A stretch of 64,000 nucleotides of DNA from Parus major (Eukaryota > Chordata > Aves > Passeriformes > Paridae). The DNA lies in the NCBI RefSeq assembly GCF_001522545.3, contig NC_031799.1:29879565-29943564 (forward strand), read 5' to 3'. The position numbers were made by a program, and so were the translations under genes. Shown here piece after piece: positions 35,001-45,556 of this stretch (position 1 is the stretch's first letter; each line of letters begins with the position of its first letter). The notes below the pieces were generated by a model. The model did not search any database. It was given only the letters and a program-made list of their open reading frames with translations, and was not told the origin of the DNA.

Positions 35001-38000
35001 AAAGAAAAAAACCTGTCTCCTTGCCGAAGATATAATGGGCTATTCTATTTATAGGCTTTTTCAAAAGCTGTGCCTGCATAGCTGTTATGTATGTCACAAA
35101 TGTCAAAGACCATAGCCTTAGAAATCTTTCAGTCAGAGAAGTATTATCATTAGCTTACAAATGAGGATCATCTGAATCATCACAATTGTTAAAGGCTGTC
35201 TGCATTTATTTATAAGGAGCGCAACATGAGAGGAGGTTGGCTGTATACCAGAAGAGCTGGTGAGGAATATCTGACATTGACACTAAGTGAATTCCTGGAA
35301 CCACTACTAGGTCAAGAAAATTACTTGAAGTAATGCTAGCCTGATATTTAAACATCAAAACTCACTGAATTCTCTGGCCCTTAAAGCAAGCCTGGTAAAC
35401 TGTATTCCTAAGGAGATATTTCTGGATTTTCATTTATACATTTCTTGCTCCAATTTCCTATTAATGCAACCTTTATCTCAGAGTCTTTTCTGGTCCTGCT
35501 CCATGCTGAACTATTCTTGGTCAGGTAATGAACAGCCATCTCCTCATGGGAACACTGCCTACAGCTAGTGAAGAAAAGACCAGCAAAAAATAAATCTAAG
35601 ACAGCTTACATGTCTCAGAGAACCAGGGACTTAAGCTAATTACAAGCTGAACTGCTATATGTGCACTTTAGAAGTGCCTGACCAACTTCATTTGATCGAA
35701 AATTTCTATCAAATTAATCTGAGAAGTATTCGTTTTGTGGACTTTAAGAATAAACACTTGACTACGCAAACCACAGGACAGCAATCCTTGTATTGAGAAT
35801 ATATGCCTGATCTTAATCAAAGCTGTACTATAAGCATACCCAAAGTGGGTCACAAGGCTATCGCAGTGCAAGAAATTTTAACTCCACTACATCTTCTGAG
35901 TCTTATTCCAGAGATTTCACAGTCTTTCACTGAAAGAATCTTTTTAATGGTTATTTAGATTCTTTTTGAGTGAGAAAATATGCCAGCTCCAGATTCTCCT
36001 TTATGACGTAATCTGGGCATGTAGCACATTCAGGTATTCCAGTGTTGTGCAACAGCTTTGTATGCTTCCTGTCATCCTGTAATTCATAATTTTGCTTAAA
36101 CCATTAATATTTTGTGTGGGACTAAAGCCATCCGCAGACATAATAAAAACAATATTCTTAAATATAAATGAAGTCTTACAGCGATATATGGAAACAGAGT
36201 AAGGCTTAAAAAAATTCTCAAAATGATTCTTTTACTTTTAGGAACATGCTGATAGAAATGGACAATGAAAAGCAGGGTATTATTAGAGTTTGGATTGGTA
36301 TTGTCTGAATAATTACAGTATGGTAGGAGAAAGCAGACAAACGTTAGAAGAAAAAGAATAAAAGCATGATGTAAAGATACTGCCCAGGAGAGTAACATTG
36401 TTTAAAAAAATCCTTATATATTCTTGGAACATAGGTCCAGTACTTGCTTCCTAAATTCCATAACTTGAGTTGCCATTTCATACTGTTTAGACAAAGCATC
36501 AGATTTTTGGCAGATTCATTGCAGATGTTTTGCTTCCAATGCCTTGACTTGATGCAGCTCCCGCATTTTATATTTCCTCAGGGTGAGGCTCAGCAGAGCT
36601 CATAACTGAGGTGAGTAGAGGCAAAATGAACCATACCACTACAATAATTACCAAAGCATAGTAAATTTTCTAGTGTGGCATTTCTGAAAGAGTAAAGGAG
36701 CTGCACCTGGGTGGGATTAACGCAATGGAAAGTTAGGTGTCCATCAGCCCCCATCTGTGTATCACTAGCCCAGTTAATCACCACTTAGGAACTATTAGGC
36801 TTGACAGCATGAGCTCTGTCAATCACAGTTGGTACAATGTAGTGCTGAAAGTGGAGCAGTCACTAAGGATGGCCCTATTTCTAGCTAACTTGTTTTGGCA
36901 GAATGTTTGTGTGCATCAACAGACTGAAATGTCAGAGAGCTGAAGATGATGTGGGTGAATGTGAAAAACCAGAGAAAACTGCAGAGAAAAAGGAAGAAAC
37001 CAGAATAAAAAGTGAGCAAGTAAATACAAGGAAGAACAGAAGATTAAAGGTATGAATCAATGGTGTAAATAATATTCTTAAAACAAAGACACAGGAACTT
37101 TTCCACTATAAATATATTTCAATTAGGTGTTATAGGCAGGATAAGCATCATGAAAATTGATCATTCAGCTTATTAAACACTTTATGTCACAAGTGCCCTT
37201 TAATCACTCATTATACCACCCAGTAGTCTTCTATAATGTCTATAAGACAAAAGGAGGGAAAGAGGCAATAGAAGTCCCAGGTGTGGAGAATTTTGTACAC
37301 TGTGATAAGACATGCATCCCACTGAAGCTGCCCATTAACAATATCCACAGAACTATAACACTTAAATACATATTCATATCTCTGTATGACTAACTAAAGC
37401 CCTAAATAATATTAATATCATAGATATTTTGCATGTTTATTAAGCGTTCCTGTTATACATAATTACTACCTATTTTCACATTCACAAATTACCTAGGTTT
37501 GAAAAGTTTAATCCTGCTTTTGTGTTAAATTATAATTGAGGGTTTGTTTGTTTGTTTTTTCCTGGAGTAGAGGGTTCATTCTGGGTACTTAATTCTTATG
37601 CATCTGTACTTAGCACAACAAGTGCAACAGGCATTAACAATGGAAAACTCTTCAGGGTGCTGATAAAATACTCCAGATATAAGCACAAATGTTGCCCCTT
37701 AATTTTTTTAAATGAGAATGGAAATAGGTCTCTCCTCTCCCTAAAGCAAAAATATTGTCAACAACTTGGTTATTTTAGGAGAGTGAAACATGCCAGAACG
37801 GCATGTTTACAGAAAGTAAATTAGCTCAGACCTTTTTAGTTCTGTTGCTTATTCTGCATCTATGCTTTTGTTCCTCTTCTCTTTCTTTACCCTATTGTGA
37901 TAGTATAACATGCTCAGAAAAAGCACATAGCAGGTTATTCAGTGGGTCTATTGGTACAAATTGGTTAGCCAGTCCATGTAAAGAGATGTCATGTGCACAG

Positions 38001-38277
38001 CAGATAATTCCTTTGTGGTAGAGACAGAATGGAAAGATCTTGCAGTAGTGAAGTTCTATGAGTATGTCATACTAATTGTAAATGGCAACATTATCTGGAA
38101 CTGGTGTAATGGTATCCATAAATGGTTTTACACTAGCAACCACCATAACTACTTTCAATAGCTTCCTTTAGGTAGCAGCTACGGTTTCTGAAAAGTGACA
38201 CATACAACTACATCCCTGCTGTAAGGCAGAGCAGAGTCCATTTCTTTTCAGGTTCATGTCAAGTGGCAGCACAGCCA

Positions 38278-38815
38278 CAGAACCATTGAACCACTGAAAA
38301 GGTTGGTTTGGAAGTGAGCACTAAAGGTCACCTAGTTCAACCACTTCTCACAAAGGGCATGGACATCTTCAACCACATCAGATAACTCCGAGCCCTGTCT
38401 GAACTGACCTGGAATGTCTTCAGTGGGATGGGGTATCTAAGACCTCTCTGGGCAACCTGTACCACCTTCCTCATAAAAGAATTCTTCTGTATATATTCTT
38501 TTGTAGTTTAAAACCACAACCTCATGTTCTATAGCTACAGGCCCTGCTAAGAAGTTTGACCCAATCTTTCTTATAATCCACTTTCTCACTACCAAAAACC
38601 TTCTCTCCTCTTGATAAAGCACCAGCTTTCTCACCTTTTCCTCATAGGATATCTGTTCCAGCCCTTTGATCAATTTTTTGCCCTCCTCTAAACTTGCTGC
38701 AACATACCCACACCTTTTCCTGCACCGAGGACTCCAGACCTGGCAACAGTACTCCAAGGCGGGGGGGTGGGGGTCTCATGAGAGCCGAGGGGGAGCTCTT
38801 AGTCAGGAGCTAGGG
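38278..38815 (-). mobile_element. CR1 LINE, minus strand
   Basis: Starts near CACAGAACCATTGAACCACT (eroded tail) and continues GTTGGTTTGGAAGTGAGCAC, CACCTAGTTCAACCACTTCT, CTCTGGGCAACCTGTACCAC, CTGTTCCAGCCCTTTGATCA, GGACTCCAGACCTGGCAACA and a GGGGTCTCATGAGAGC end after a G run. The order is standard CR1. The minus-strand frame at 38437-38757 is the CR1 3' region read through, not a gene. Confidence 0.9.
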
Positions 38816-38914
38816 GAGTTAACATAAAATCTTTATACAGGCTAGTAGCTATTTGTCTCTTTTAATGCTCTTTTTTAACCCCGTGTTAGCAGCCCGTGTA
38901 AGTTTCTGCAATGC

Positions 38915-38940
38915 TTCTCCTGGTATACCTACCAGGAGAA
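38915..38940. other. Perfect 11-bp hairpin, 4-nt loop
   Basis: TTCTCCTGGTA at 38915-38925 pairs fully with TACCAGGAGAA at 38930-38940 around the loop TACC. It sits between the CR1 and the CpG island. Function is unknown. It could be structural coincidence or part of a transcript starting in the island. Confidence 0.85.
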
Positions 38941-39200
38941 AATTTCCCAAACAGCTCCGGAGTGCTGTGTTTCCCAGAGCACAGGCTGCCACACTCATAG
39001 ACAGCCCTTGTTCACAGGACCAGCAGCGCCCTTGCATTTACAGGTTGCTGGGAAGCAGCCTGCAGGAGGCGCGGGCCCGGCCTGGCCGCGGTCGGCAGGC
39101 GGGTATTGCCGGCGGGCAATCCCAGGCTGCAGCCGGCGGGCGGGCACTCACTCCCGGGCGGGCACTTCTGGTCTGGGGCCCCGCGGGGCGAGCACCCACT

Positions 39201-39320
39201 CACTCCCGGGCGGCCGGGCACTCCATCGCTCTCTCCCGGGCGGCCGGGCACTCCATCGCTCTCTCCCGGGCGGCCGGGCACTCCATCGCTCTCTCCCGGG
39301 CGGCCGGGCACTCCATCCCC
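39201..39320. repeat. 30-bp minisatellite, four copies, in CpG island
   Basis: The unit with core CCCGGGCGGCCGGGCACTCC appears at 39201-39230, 39231-39260, 39261-39290 and 39291-39320. The central copies are identical and the outer ones differ slightly at their edges. Because 30 is divisible by three, each frame shows a repeating decapeptide, which is incidental. Confidence 0.95.
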
Positions 39321-39368
39321 TCACTGCCCGGCGGTGAGGGGCCCGCCCAGGGCGATTCCCGGCGCGGG

Positions 39369-39383
39369 AGCGCCACCTGGCGG
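39369..39383 (-). promoter_or_regulatory. Candidate CTCF-binding site
   Basis: AGCGCCACCTGGCGG matches the reverse-oriented CTCF core (AGCGCCCCCTAGTGG type) at 12 of 15 positions, including the central CCT and the GCGCC run. It is embedded in an unmethylated-looking GC-rich context. This is motif evidence only. Confidence 0.45.
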
Positions 39384-39403
39384 CGCGGCGCGAGGCGGGC
39401 GGG

Positions 39404-39439
39404 GCGCGGGCCGTGAGGGAGGCGCGGGCCGTGAGGGAG
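39404..39439. repeat. 18-bp tandem doublet in CpG island
   Basis: GCGCGGGCCGTGAGGGAG occurs twice in direct succession, at 39404-39421 and 39422-39439, without mismatch. Confidence 0.95.
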
Positions 39440-39524
39440 GCGCTGCCCCGGGCATTGCCGCGGCCCGGCCCGGGAGAGCCGCCCCGGCCGGCTCCGGCCC
39501 TCGCCTTTTTGTTTCGCCAGAGCA

Positions 39525-39532
39525 TTACGTCA
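39525..39532. promoter_or_regulatory. Candidate CRE/ATF site
   Basis: TTACGTCA is a one-base variant of the palindromic cAMP-response element TGACGTCA. It lies just outside the right border of the CpG island, which is where such sites are often found in CpG-island promoters. Confidence 0.4.
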
Positions 39533-39540
39533 TGCTTTTT

Positions 39541-39554
39541 CCTCCACGTGGAGG
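39541..39554. promoter_or_regulatory. Candidate E-box in a 14-bp palindrome
   Basis: CCTCCACGTGGAGG is a perfect 14-bp palindrome centred on the CACGTG E-box bound by USF/MYC-type bHLH-ZIP factors. It lies nine bases after the CRE-like site. A TATTTAAAG at 39569-39577 could serve as a TATA-like element for plus-strand transcription. Confidence 0.45.
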
Positions 39555-39639
39555 TAGGCTGGATATAGTATTTAAAGATTCGCCCCACTGATTAAAATTT
39601 CTTGTTTCTGTGCTCTTCTGTTCTGCTTTTATAGAAGCG

Positions 39640-42600
39640 GTATGTTCTGACCCTGAAATATGTCAAATGGGGGAGAGAGATTTCTGCCTGAAAGACACAA
39701 CCGGCTTCATTTGCAATACTCAGTGAGCGAAATACATGCTGTTGTAAAACATACAAAAACAGAACAAACGGTGGTTTGAGAGGTCCTTTGTTCTTTTCAG
39801 TCCTAAAGGAAAGCTTTTGATAGGAAAAAATAATAATAAAAAAAAGCCACCTGCTATCACAGGTGTCAATTCACCTTAAGAAAAGAACTGCACCAGACCC
39901 ATCTTATTTTAGTCCTCGAACACAAAAGTGCTGCTGGCTGAATCAAATTTGTTTCAGTGGAAGAATGTCTTTAACAAGGTTTTCACTGTCATCATCCCTT
40001 CAGTACAGCCAGGCAGGAACCATGATGGGCACTATGGGAGAGAGGTGATGGGTAAAGCAAACACAGCTCCATGGATCTTTTAAAATGCTAGTTTTTATGC
40101 AGTACACATGTTTATTGGCATTTTAAAAACAGTAAATACTACAATTCCTTTAAAGGTTTAATTCTGATACACAAAAATTAAAGAAGAAAATAGATCTAGC
40201 TCCCTTTCCTTAGAAATAATGATGTTACAACTGGCATTTTGATATATGCATTTCTGATGTCATGGCAGCATTTTCTCAACTCATCCTGCCTAATTTCTTC
40301 TGAAGTTTAACTCAGATTCTAACTTTAACCCTTTTGACTCTGAAGATGAAATAGTAGGGAGCAAAAGACAATTTAATTTATATTTAAAGCATTAGCAACT
40401 TTGCAATTAGCTCAGTACTGTACAAATTCATGACAGTGGACATCCAGTGACTCTTACAGTTATACATATACACTGTATAGACACTGTATATACACTGTAG
40501 AGTATTGATTTGCCCATACAACTTTAACCTCTAGTCTGTAAACTATAATCTAAAAAATGTGAACAGGGAGTGAAAGACTATAGCAGAAGTGCTAATTTTA
40601 CAGCAATAGAGTAAGCTTCTAAAAATAGACTGTATCCTTGTTCACATCAGATAACTCCAAGACATGGTTTCTACACACACATTTACTGATTCCTAATAGC
40701 ATGATCTTATCATTGCATGTTATTTGAGAAACTGGAAATTAAATTTTTTCCTGCAGCAAAACCAAAATAAATATATAATTATATAAGCATATAAATGAGG
40801 ATAATAGTATTTTTACAAATTTAAATTTCTGGGAACTTTTGATAGGAAAATGGCAATGATACATCTGAATTCAGTGTAATGTTTCATGTGGATTCAGCCT
40901 GATTTGAATTTGAAAACCTGACATAGTGTTTCAGGCCTTAATCAGGGTAACTAATAATGTGTCATTCTAGCTCTTGGGCTGAATCAAATTAAGAAACTAC
41001 TAAGGTTTTTTTCAAGAAAACTCTTCTTATGGCACATCCTGAAAGCTTTAATTTTAGCATCGGTTTCCTTCTTTTTTCCAGTTTGAGTTTAGCTTTCCAT
41101 CTGGACTGTTTTTCTCATGAGGTACCAGTAGCAAGCTGTAGTGGAGGAGATAGGTTGAAACAGTGTATCTACGAAAAAAAAGTTCTAGTGAGGTTTGTCA
41201 ATGGTTAAGTGTCCATTGTTAAAAAAAGGTGGTACTCTCCATCCACTACCCAATCTTGGCTTGTCCATCTTCTCTGTCACCCTGCTCCATAGCAGCACTA
41301 TTTATATACTCACAGCTAAGCTGTGGGGAGAAAATAAACTGTTTGCATTGAAAAAAACCAGACATAATATTGAATAATCTATGTGGGAGAAGTAAAACTT
41401 ACTCTACTCTACTGAATCTGATTTAGCTTCTATGGTGACACATGATCTATTGCAGTCAGCTTTTCAAATTATCTGTTGAGCTTCTGTGTGCATTTTCTAG
41501 GTCTGGTTTGCAGTTTGTTATTAGATCCTTTATGTCCACACAATTTATACAAAAGTTCTCTCCTCAAGAAATGCCAGTGGCTTTTTCTGTTGCAACCTCA
41601 ACCTTTGTAATGACTGTTCAAAAGACACTCCAATGGTGCAAGACCTGCTGGCTTGCCTGAGTGAAAGCTAAATTAATTTGTTTGAAACACATTTCTCCTC
41701 CTGTAGATTGACAGATTTGTTAGTTCTGCAATGAATGTGTGCATGTATGTAACAGAGTTTTTAAAGTAATGTACAAGAAGTAAGTTATGTGAAAACGTGA
41801 AATAGTAGTAAATAAATGAAATAATGGCTCTTTTTAATAACTAATTAAAAAAATCATTTTGTTTGCATTTCTGCTTTAAAAATTATGCTGTTACTTCTCA
41901 CAATCACTGAGTCCTTCATATTCCTACTGATTATTACTGAAACATGGATATAGTGCATTTAATTTGCTCAGTACCTAACATAATATTGCCTTATATTGTC
42001 AGGCATAGAAAAGGAGAAATTATTCAACCTCAGTTCATCAAAAGCTTCTCAAACACAAAATGCACCTTTCTTGTTCCTTTTTTCACAGGCAGCTGGTGTT
42101 CCTTAATTTAATTGTTATGCAAGAGGTTAGAAGTGACATATTAGTACTTCCATGAGATTATGCTTTGTGTGTAAAGTAGCACTTAGAGAAGTGCAGAGGC
42201 CCTTTTTTCTTTTATCAGTGTAAACCATAGTCTGCTTTGTAGGCTAATGGGCAGAAGTATATAGAGGGGAAAAAAAACCCACTGTTTTTGTCAGTTGCCT
42301 CTGCAAATTCCCTAGACAAACAGAATCTAGTGTGAACCAGCAAAACAAGCCTAAGCAAAACACACAGAACCACAGTAGACTGGGTTTTTGGAGTGTTTTT
42401 TTTTTTTTGTTTTGGTTGTTTGTTTACGTTAGGTTAAGGGATATTTTTGTTTTGGTTGTTTTTTGGGATTTTTAATGCAACCTACAAGACATAATAAAAC
42501 ATTGTAAAAGCTGAAACAGATTCAGTACGACAAGCAGCTGTAGAGCTTTCTCCCTTACAGATTAGCTAATAATATGTTTTGTTATTTTGGAAGCAAACAG

Positions 42601-43750
42601 GTTTTTTTCTCTTCATGTTGCTCAGATTGGTGGTGAACATATGAAGAGTATTACTATGGAGCTCAGTAGGATAGTGGGGAAAAAGAGAAAATTATTATAA
42701 TTACAGAATTCCTCTTATTGTATTTATCCCAGTAAGAGGTCATTTTCTAAAATTACTTTGTTGTTTTTCAGAATTGGATCTAATCCAGATTTTTAGTGAG
42801 CCTCGGGCCTTATGTAAATCTTCCACTTTCAAGAGTCACAGGACCACCTCTGAAAATATATAAGTGCTTGAAGGAAAATTGTATTTTGCAAATACAAAAG
42901 GCTCCATAAATTTTTGTGCACCCTGAGCCCTCTCAAGTAATTGAGTTCTGTGTCTCTATAACCTATTGACAAATTCATATCATTTTCTTCAAGGTAATCT
43001 AGTTTTTCTTGTCTCTGCAGATTACACCTGTATTTCCCAGTATGGAGGCTGCTCATAGAACTGAACAACTGGGAAATTTCTATATAGTTTTACTTTCTAC
43101 GTAAGATTGGAAAGAGAAAATTAGGTCTCTGGCTTGAGATTATGACAATTGCTGATAATTATGAAAGAAATGCTCAGAAGGTTTTGCATATACACCTTTC
43201 TACTGGAACCATAGAATTGTGTTAAAAAATAACTTTTAACACCAAGGAACAAATCTCTTCAGCATGACATCTCATGCAAGTAGTTAGTAGAGAAATTGGA
43301 GAGTAGTCAAAATAAGAAAGAAATATCCAAATTCCATCAGCATTCATTTCTTACCAGTCTTTGAGAAAGTGTAGTGTCCTTCAACCGTACAGTACCCAAT
43401 GATACTTACCTCTTTGTTCTTAGAAAAAAATTCCACCATCTATTGAATATGTGAGCTGTAATAGTTGTAGCATCATCACTATGATGCCCTTTATTCCATT
43501 TTTTCCCATTGGAATTATAATTTAAGTTCCATTTTCATTTGTTGCTGCTTTTTTATCCTCCTGATACCCTGATAGCCATAATGACAGACAAGAGTTACAT
43601 TTTTTACACTGTATTTTATGTTTGGTTTTCTATAATGTGTGGGAATTATAACTTTTGCATTTTATCCATATAATTATTTTAATTATCTACATTTGTCTGA
43701 TGAGGTTTATTTTTACCTTTCTTTCTTCTGCTTTTGGACTGTTGGAAATA
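39640..43750. other. Intergenic, no gene seen
   Basis: AT-rich sequence right of the CpG island. A strong pyrimidine tract ending TTTTATAG at about 39632 looks like a splice acceptor and could follow a donor GAG|GTAGGC at about 39553, but no credible open exon follows. T/G-rich runs lie near 42395-42470. No repeat family is recognised. Confidence 0.5.
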
Positions 43751-43848
43751 AATGTGAATGGTAACTCTCAAATTTTTGGTACTAGTGATCATATGAGTCT
43801 TTATAAATAGTATTCTTTCTTAAAGGTAAAAAGTGCTATATCCACACA
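43751..43848 (+). repeat. Inverted repeat, left arm (98 bp, perfect)
   Basis: The 98 bases from AATGTGAATGGTAACTCTC to GCTATATCCACACA are reproduced exactly, in reverse complement, at 45459-45556. I compared every base and found no mismatch or gap. Neither the outer flanks nor the sequence just inside the arms extends the match. No TSD is evident at the outer edges. Confidence 0.97.
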
Positions 43849-45458
43849 AACTGGCCTATGCTTTGTGTGCAGGACAAAAACTTGAGAAAACCAGGGAATC
43901 TAGCACAGCTTCCCTTTTGGCATATTCATTGCAAGCACCCAAATCTCCTTCAAGATGTGTGCAGGTAAAAGGAACTGTGATGTATTTTAGGTGCTGCAGA
44001 CACCAGGCTGTGTAAGGGGTTGAAACCAGCAATTTTTATTTTGTCTTTACTTTTATAGGATGCCATTGTGAGCATCCTTAACCTAAAAACTCTCTCCTTT
44101 CAGTTTTCCTGGTGCTTTGTAGCTCTGTATTTAGCCTAAGCATAACACTCTTAAAATCCTGCTCTCAGAACTAAAGGTAATTAAAATACTAAAGTTTTAG
44201 TGCTGGCGATATCCTTTTCATATTTTTTCCTCTTGGATCAAGTGTGTGCTCAAAAAAAATAAAACAAAATTAAACAAAAAACTCCAGCCAACAGTATTTT
44301 AAAATAAATAAAATGCAATTCCACCAATTAAATCCAAAACTGCTGTATGTACAAAAATTATAGAAAGAGAGGGAGAGAGAGAAATGTCTTTTACAATAAA
44401 AATTGTCTCATCTAAGATAATATCTTTATTGGTCCAGCAACTTAGCTGCAGTCTGGCTGACTTCTAAAAATTCAGTACTAAAGAAGAGAAAGGGAAAAAT
44501 AAACCCTTGGCTCAGTAAAAAATTTCTGCGCTGTGGGTTTTGAGAGAGTTTAAAAATAAAACCAAGACAAGGTAAATCTAGGAGGGTTTTTTTGCTGTTT
44601 AAATTGCACACTGACCCTTTAAACACTGTTCCAAACACTATAGCCTTAGGCACAGCCACAAGGCAAACCATCCCCTGTAGTGTGACTTCATCATGGGTTC
44701 TCACCTCCCTGCCCAGCCAGTCCTGAAATATCTAGCAACTTCTCTTGCCCCACTTTAGGTATGGTTTCATATATCCCAACATAATGAAAAATAGCTGCCA
44801 CTGTGATTGCAACGAAATACATTGGAGAAGTGAAGGTAAAAAAAAAGGCTTTGTTGATTTCCCACCTAGAATTCAGACAAAATTTTTAAGATAAGGTTAA
44901 TTTCCTTTATGCCACACTCTCCACAACTTCACCCTCCTGATACAAATGTCCCTCCAATTAAAACGGCACAGCTTTCTAGATGAAAAAAAGTCCTTGAGCT
45001 ATTTATAACCCCCTGGTGAAGACTTTTAAGAACACTTTTTATCATAAAATGTATTTGCGTGAATCTAAAATCTCAACATTTTAATAGTCAAGCAGAATAT
45101 TTAGCCAGTAAATGTAGTATTTTAAAACTGACACTAGCCTATTCATGACTAGAAGAAATAAAAGAAAACTTATGCAAGCCATAAATTCATTTTAAGATGG
45201 TATTATTATTTCCTCCCTGTTATTTCATTCTTTACATGAGTCTCTACCTTCATGAATTATTTATGAAAAGATAAAGGATTTAATATTTATACATTATCTT
45301 GTGTTTTCAAATAAAACATAAAATTAAGATAAAAACTTTGGGCTGACCTTCTTGGTTCTGCACCCTGTCTGTAGTATACATTTATATATTTTTAAGGCCA
45401 AAATTGATATCAGTCCCATTTCCAAACATATTAGTACACTTGGAACAAAATAATAGAC
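43849..45458. other. Spacer of the 98-bp inverted repeat
   Basis: 1610 bp without a recognisable open frame or known element. A short GA-rich run lies at about 44363-44382. If the arms are the terminal repeats of a mobile element, this would be its non-coding body. If they come from a local inverted duplication, it is simply the sequence between the copies. Confidence 0.6.
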
Positions 45459-45556
45459 TGTGTGGATATAGCACTTTTTACCTTTAAGAAAGAATACTAT
45501 TTATAAAGACTCATATGATCACTAGTACCAAAAATTTGAGAGTTACCATTCACATT
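45459..45556 (-). repeat. Inverted repeat, right arm (98 bp, perfect)
   Basis: Exact reverse complement of 43751-43848. RNA transcribed through both arms could form a 98-bp perfect duplex. Confidence 0.97.

Larger units (their letters stand above)
31441..38277. other. Intergenic, no gene seen
   Basis: Nearly 7 kb without a recognisable element. It holds a (CTCC)n run at 31727-31752, poly-T at 32055-32074 and an A/C-rich tract near 33100-33155. None of the frames (for example 33810-34100 plus and 36096-36398 minus) has protein-like composition or splice support. The sequence is AT-rich and apparently single-copy. Confidence 0.55.
39020..39520. promoter_or_regulatory. CpG island
   Basis: About 500 bp that is extremely GC-rich and dense in CG dinucleotides, with abrupt borders against AT-rich flanks on both sides. 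It is the only such block in the window. It holds a four-copy 30-bp tandem repeat, an 18-bp doublet and candidate CTCF, CRE and E-box sites at and beyond its right edge. In birds an isolated island like this usually marks a promoter, a distal enhancer or a CTCF anchor. I see no coding exon attached on either strand. The many open frames at 38853-39591 follow from GC-richness and the 30-bp period (a multiple of three), so I do not call any of them. Confidence 0.85.

Noticed and set aside
38853..39591. Overlapping long open frames on both strands with Pro/Gly/Arg-rich repeats
   Set aside because: Stops are rare in such GC-rich sequence and the 30-bp repeat keeps frame. All frames on both strands show it and none has a domain.
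39553..39632. Possible 78-bp intron (GAG|GTAGGC to TTTTATAG) beside the CpG island
   Set aside because: Donor and acceptor are individually reasonable, but no open exon or transcript evidence accompanies them, so it is mentioned only as a hint.
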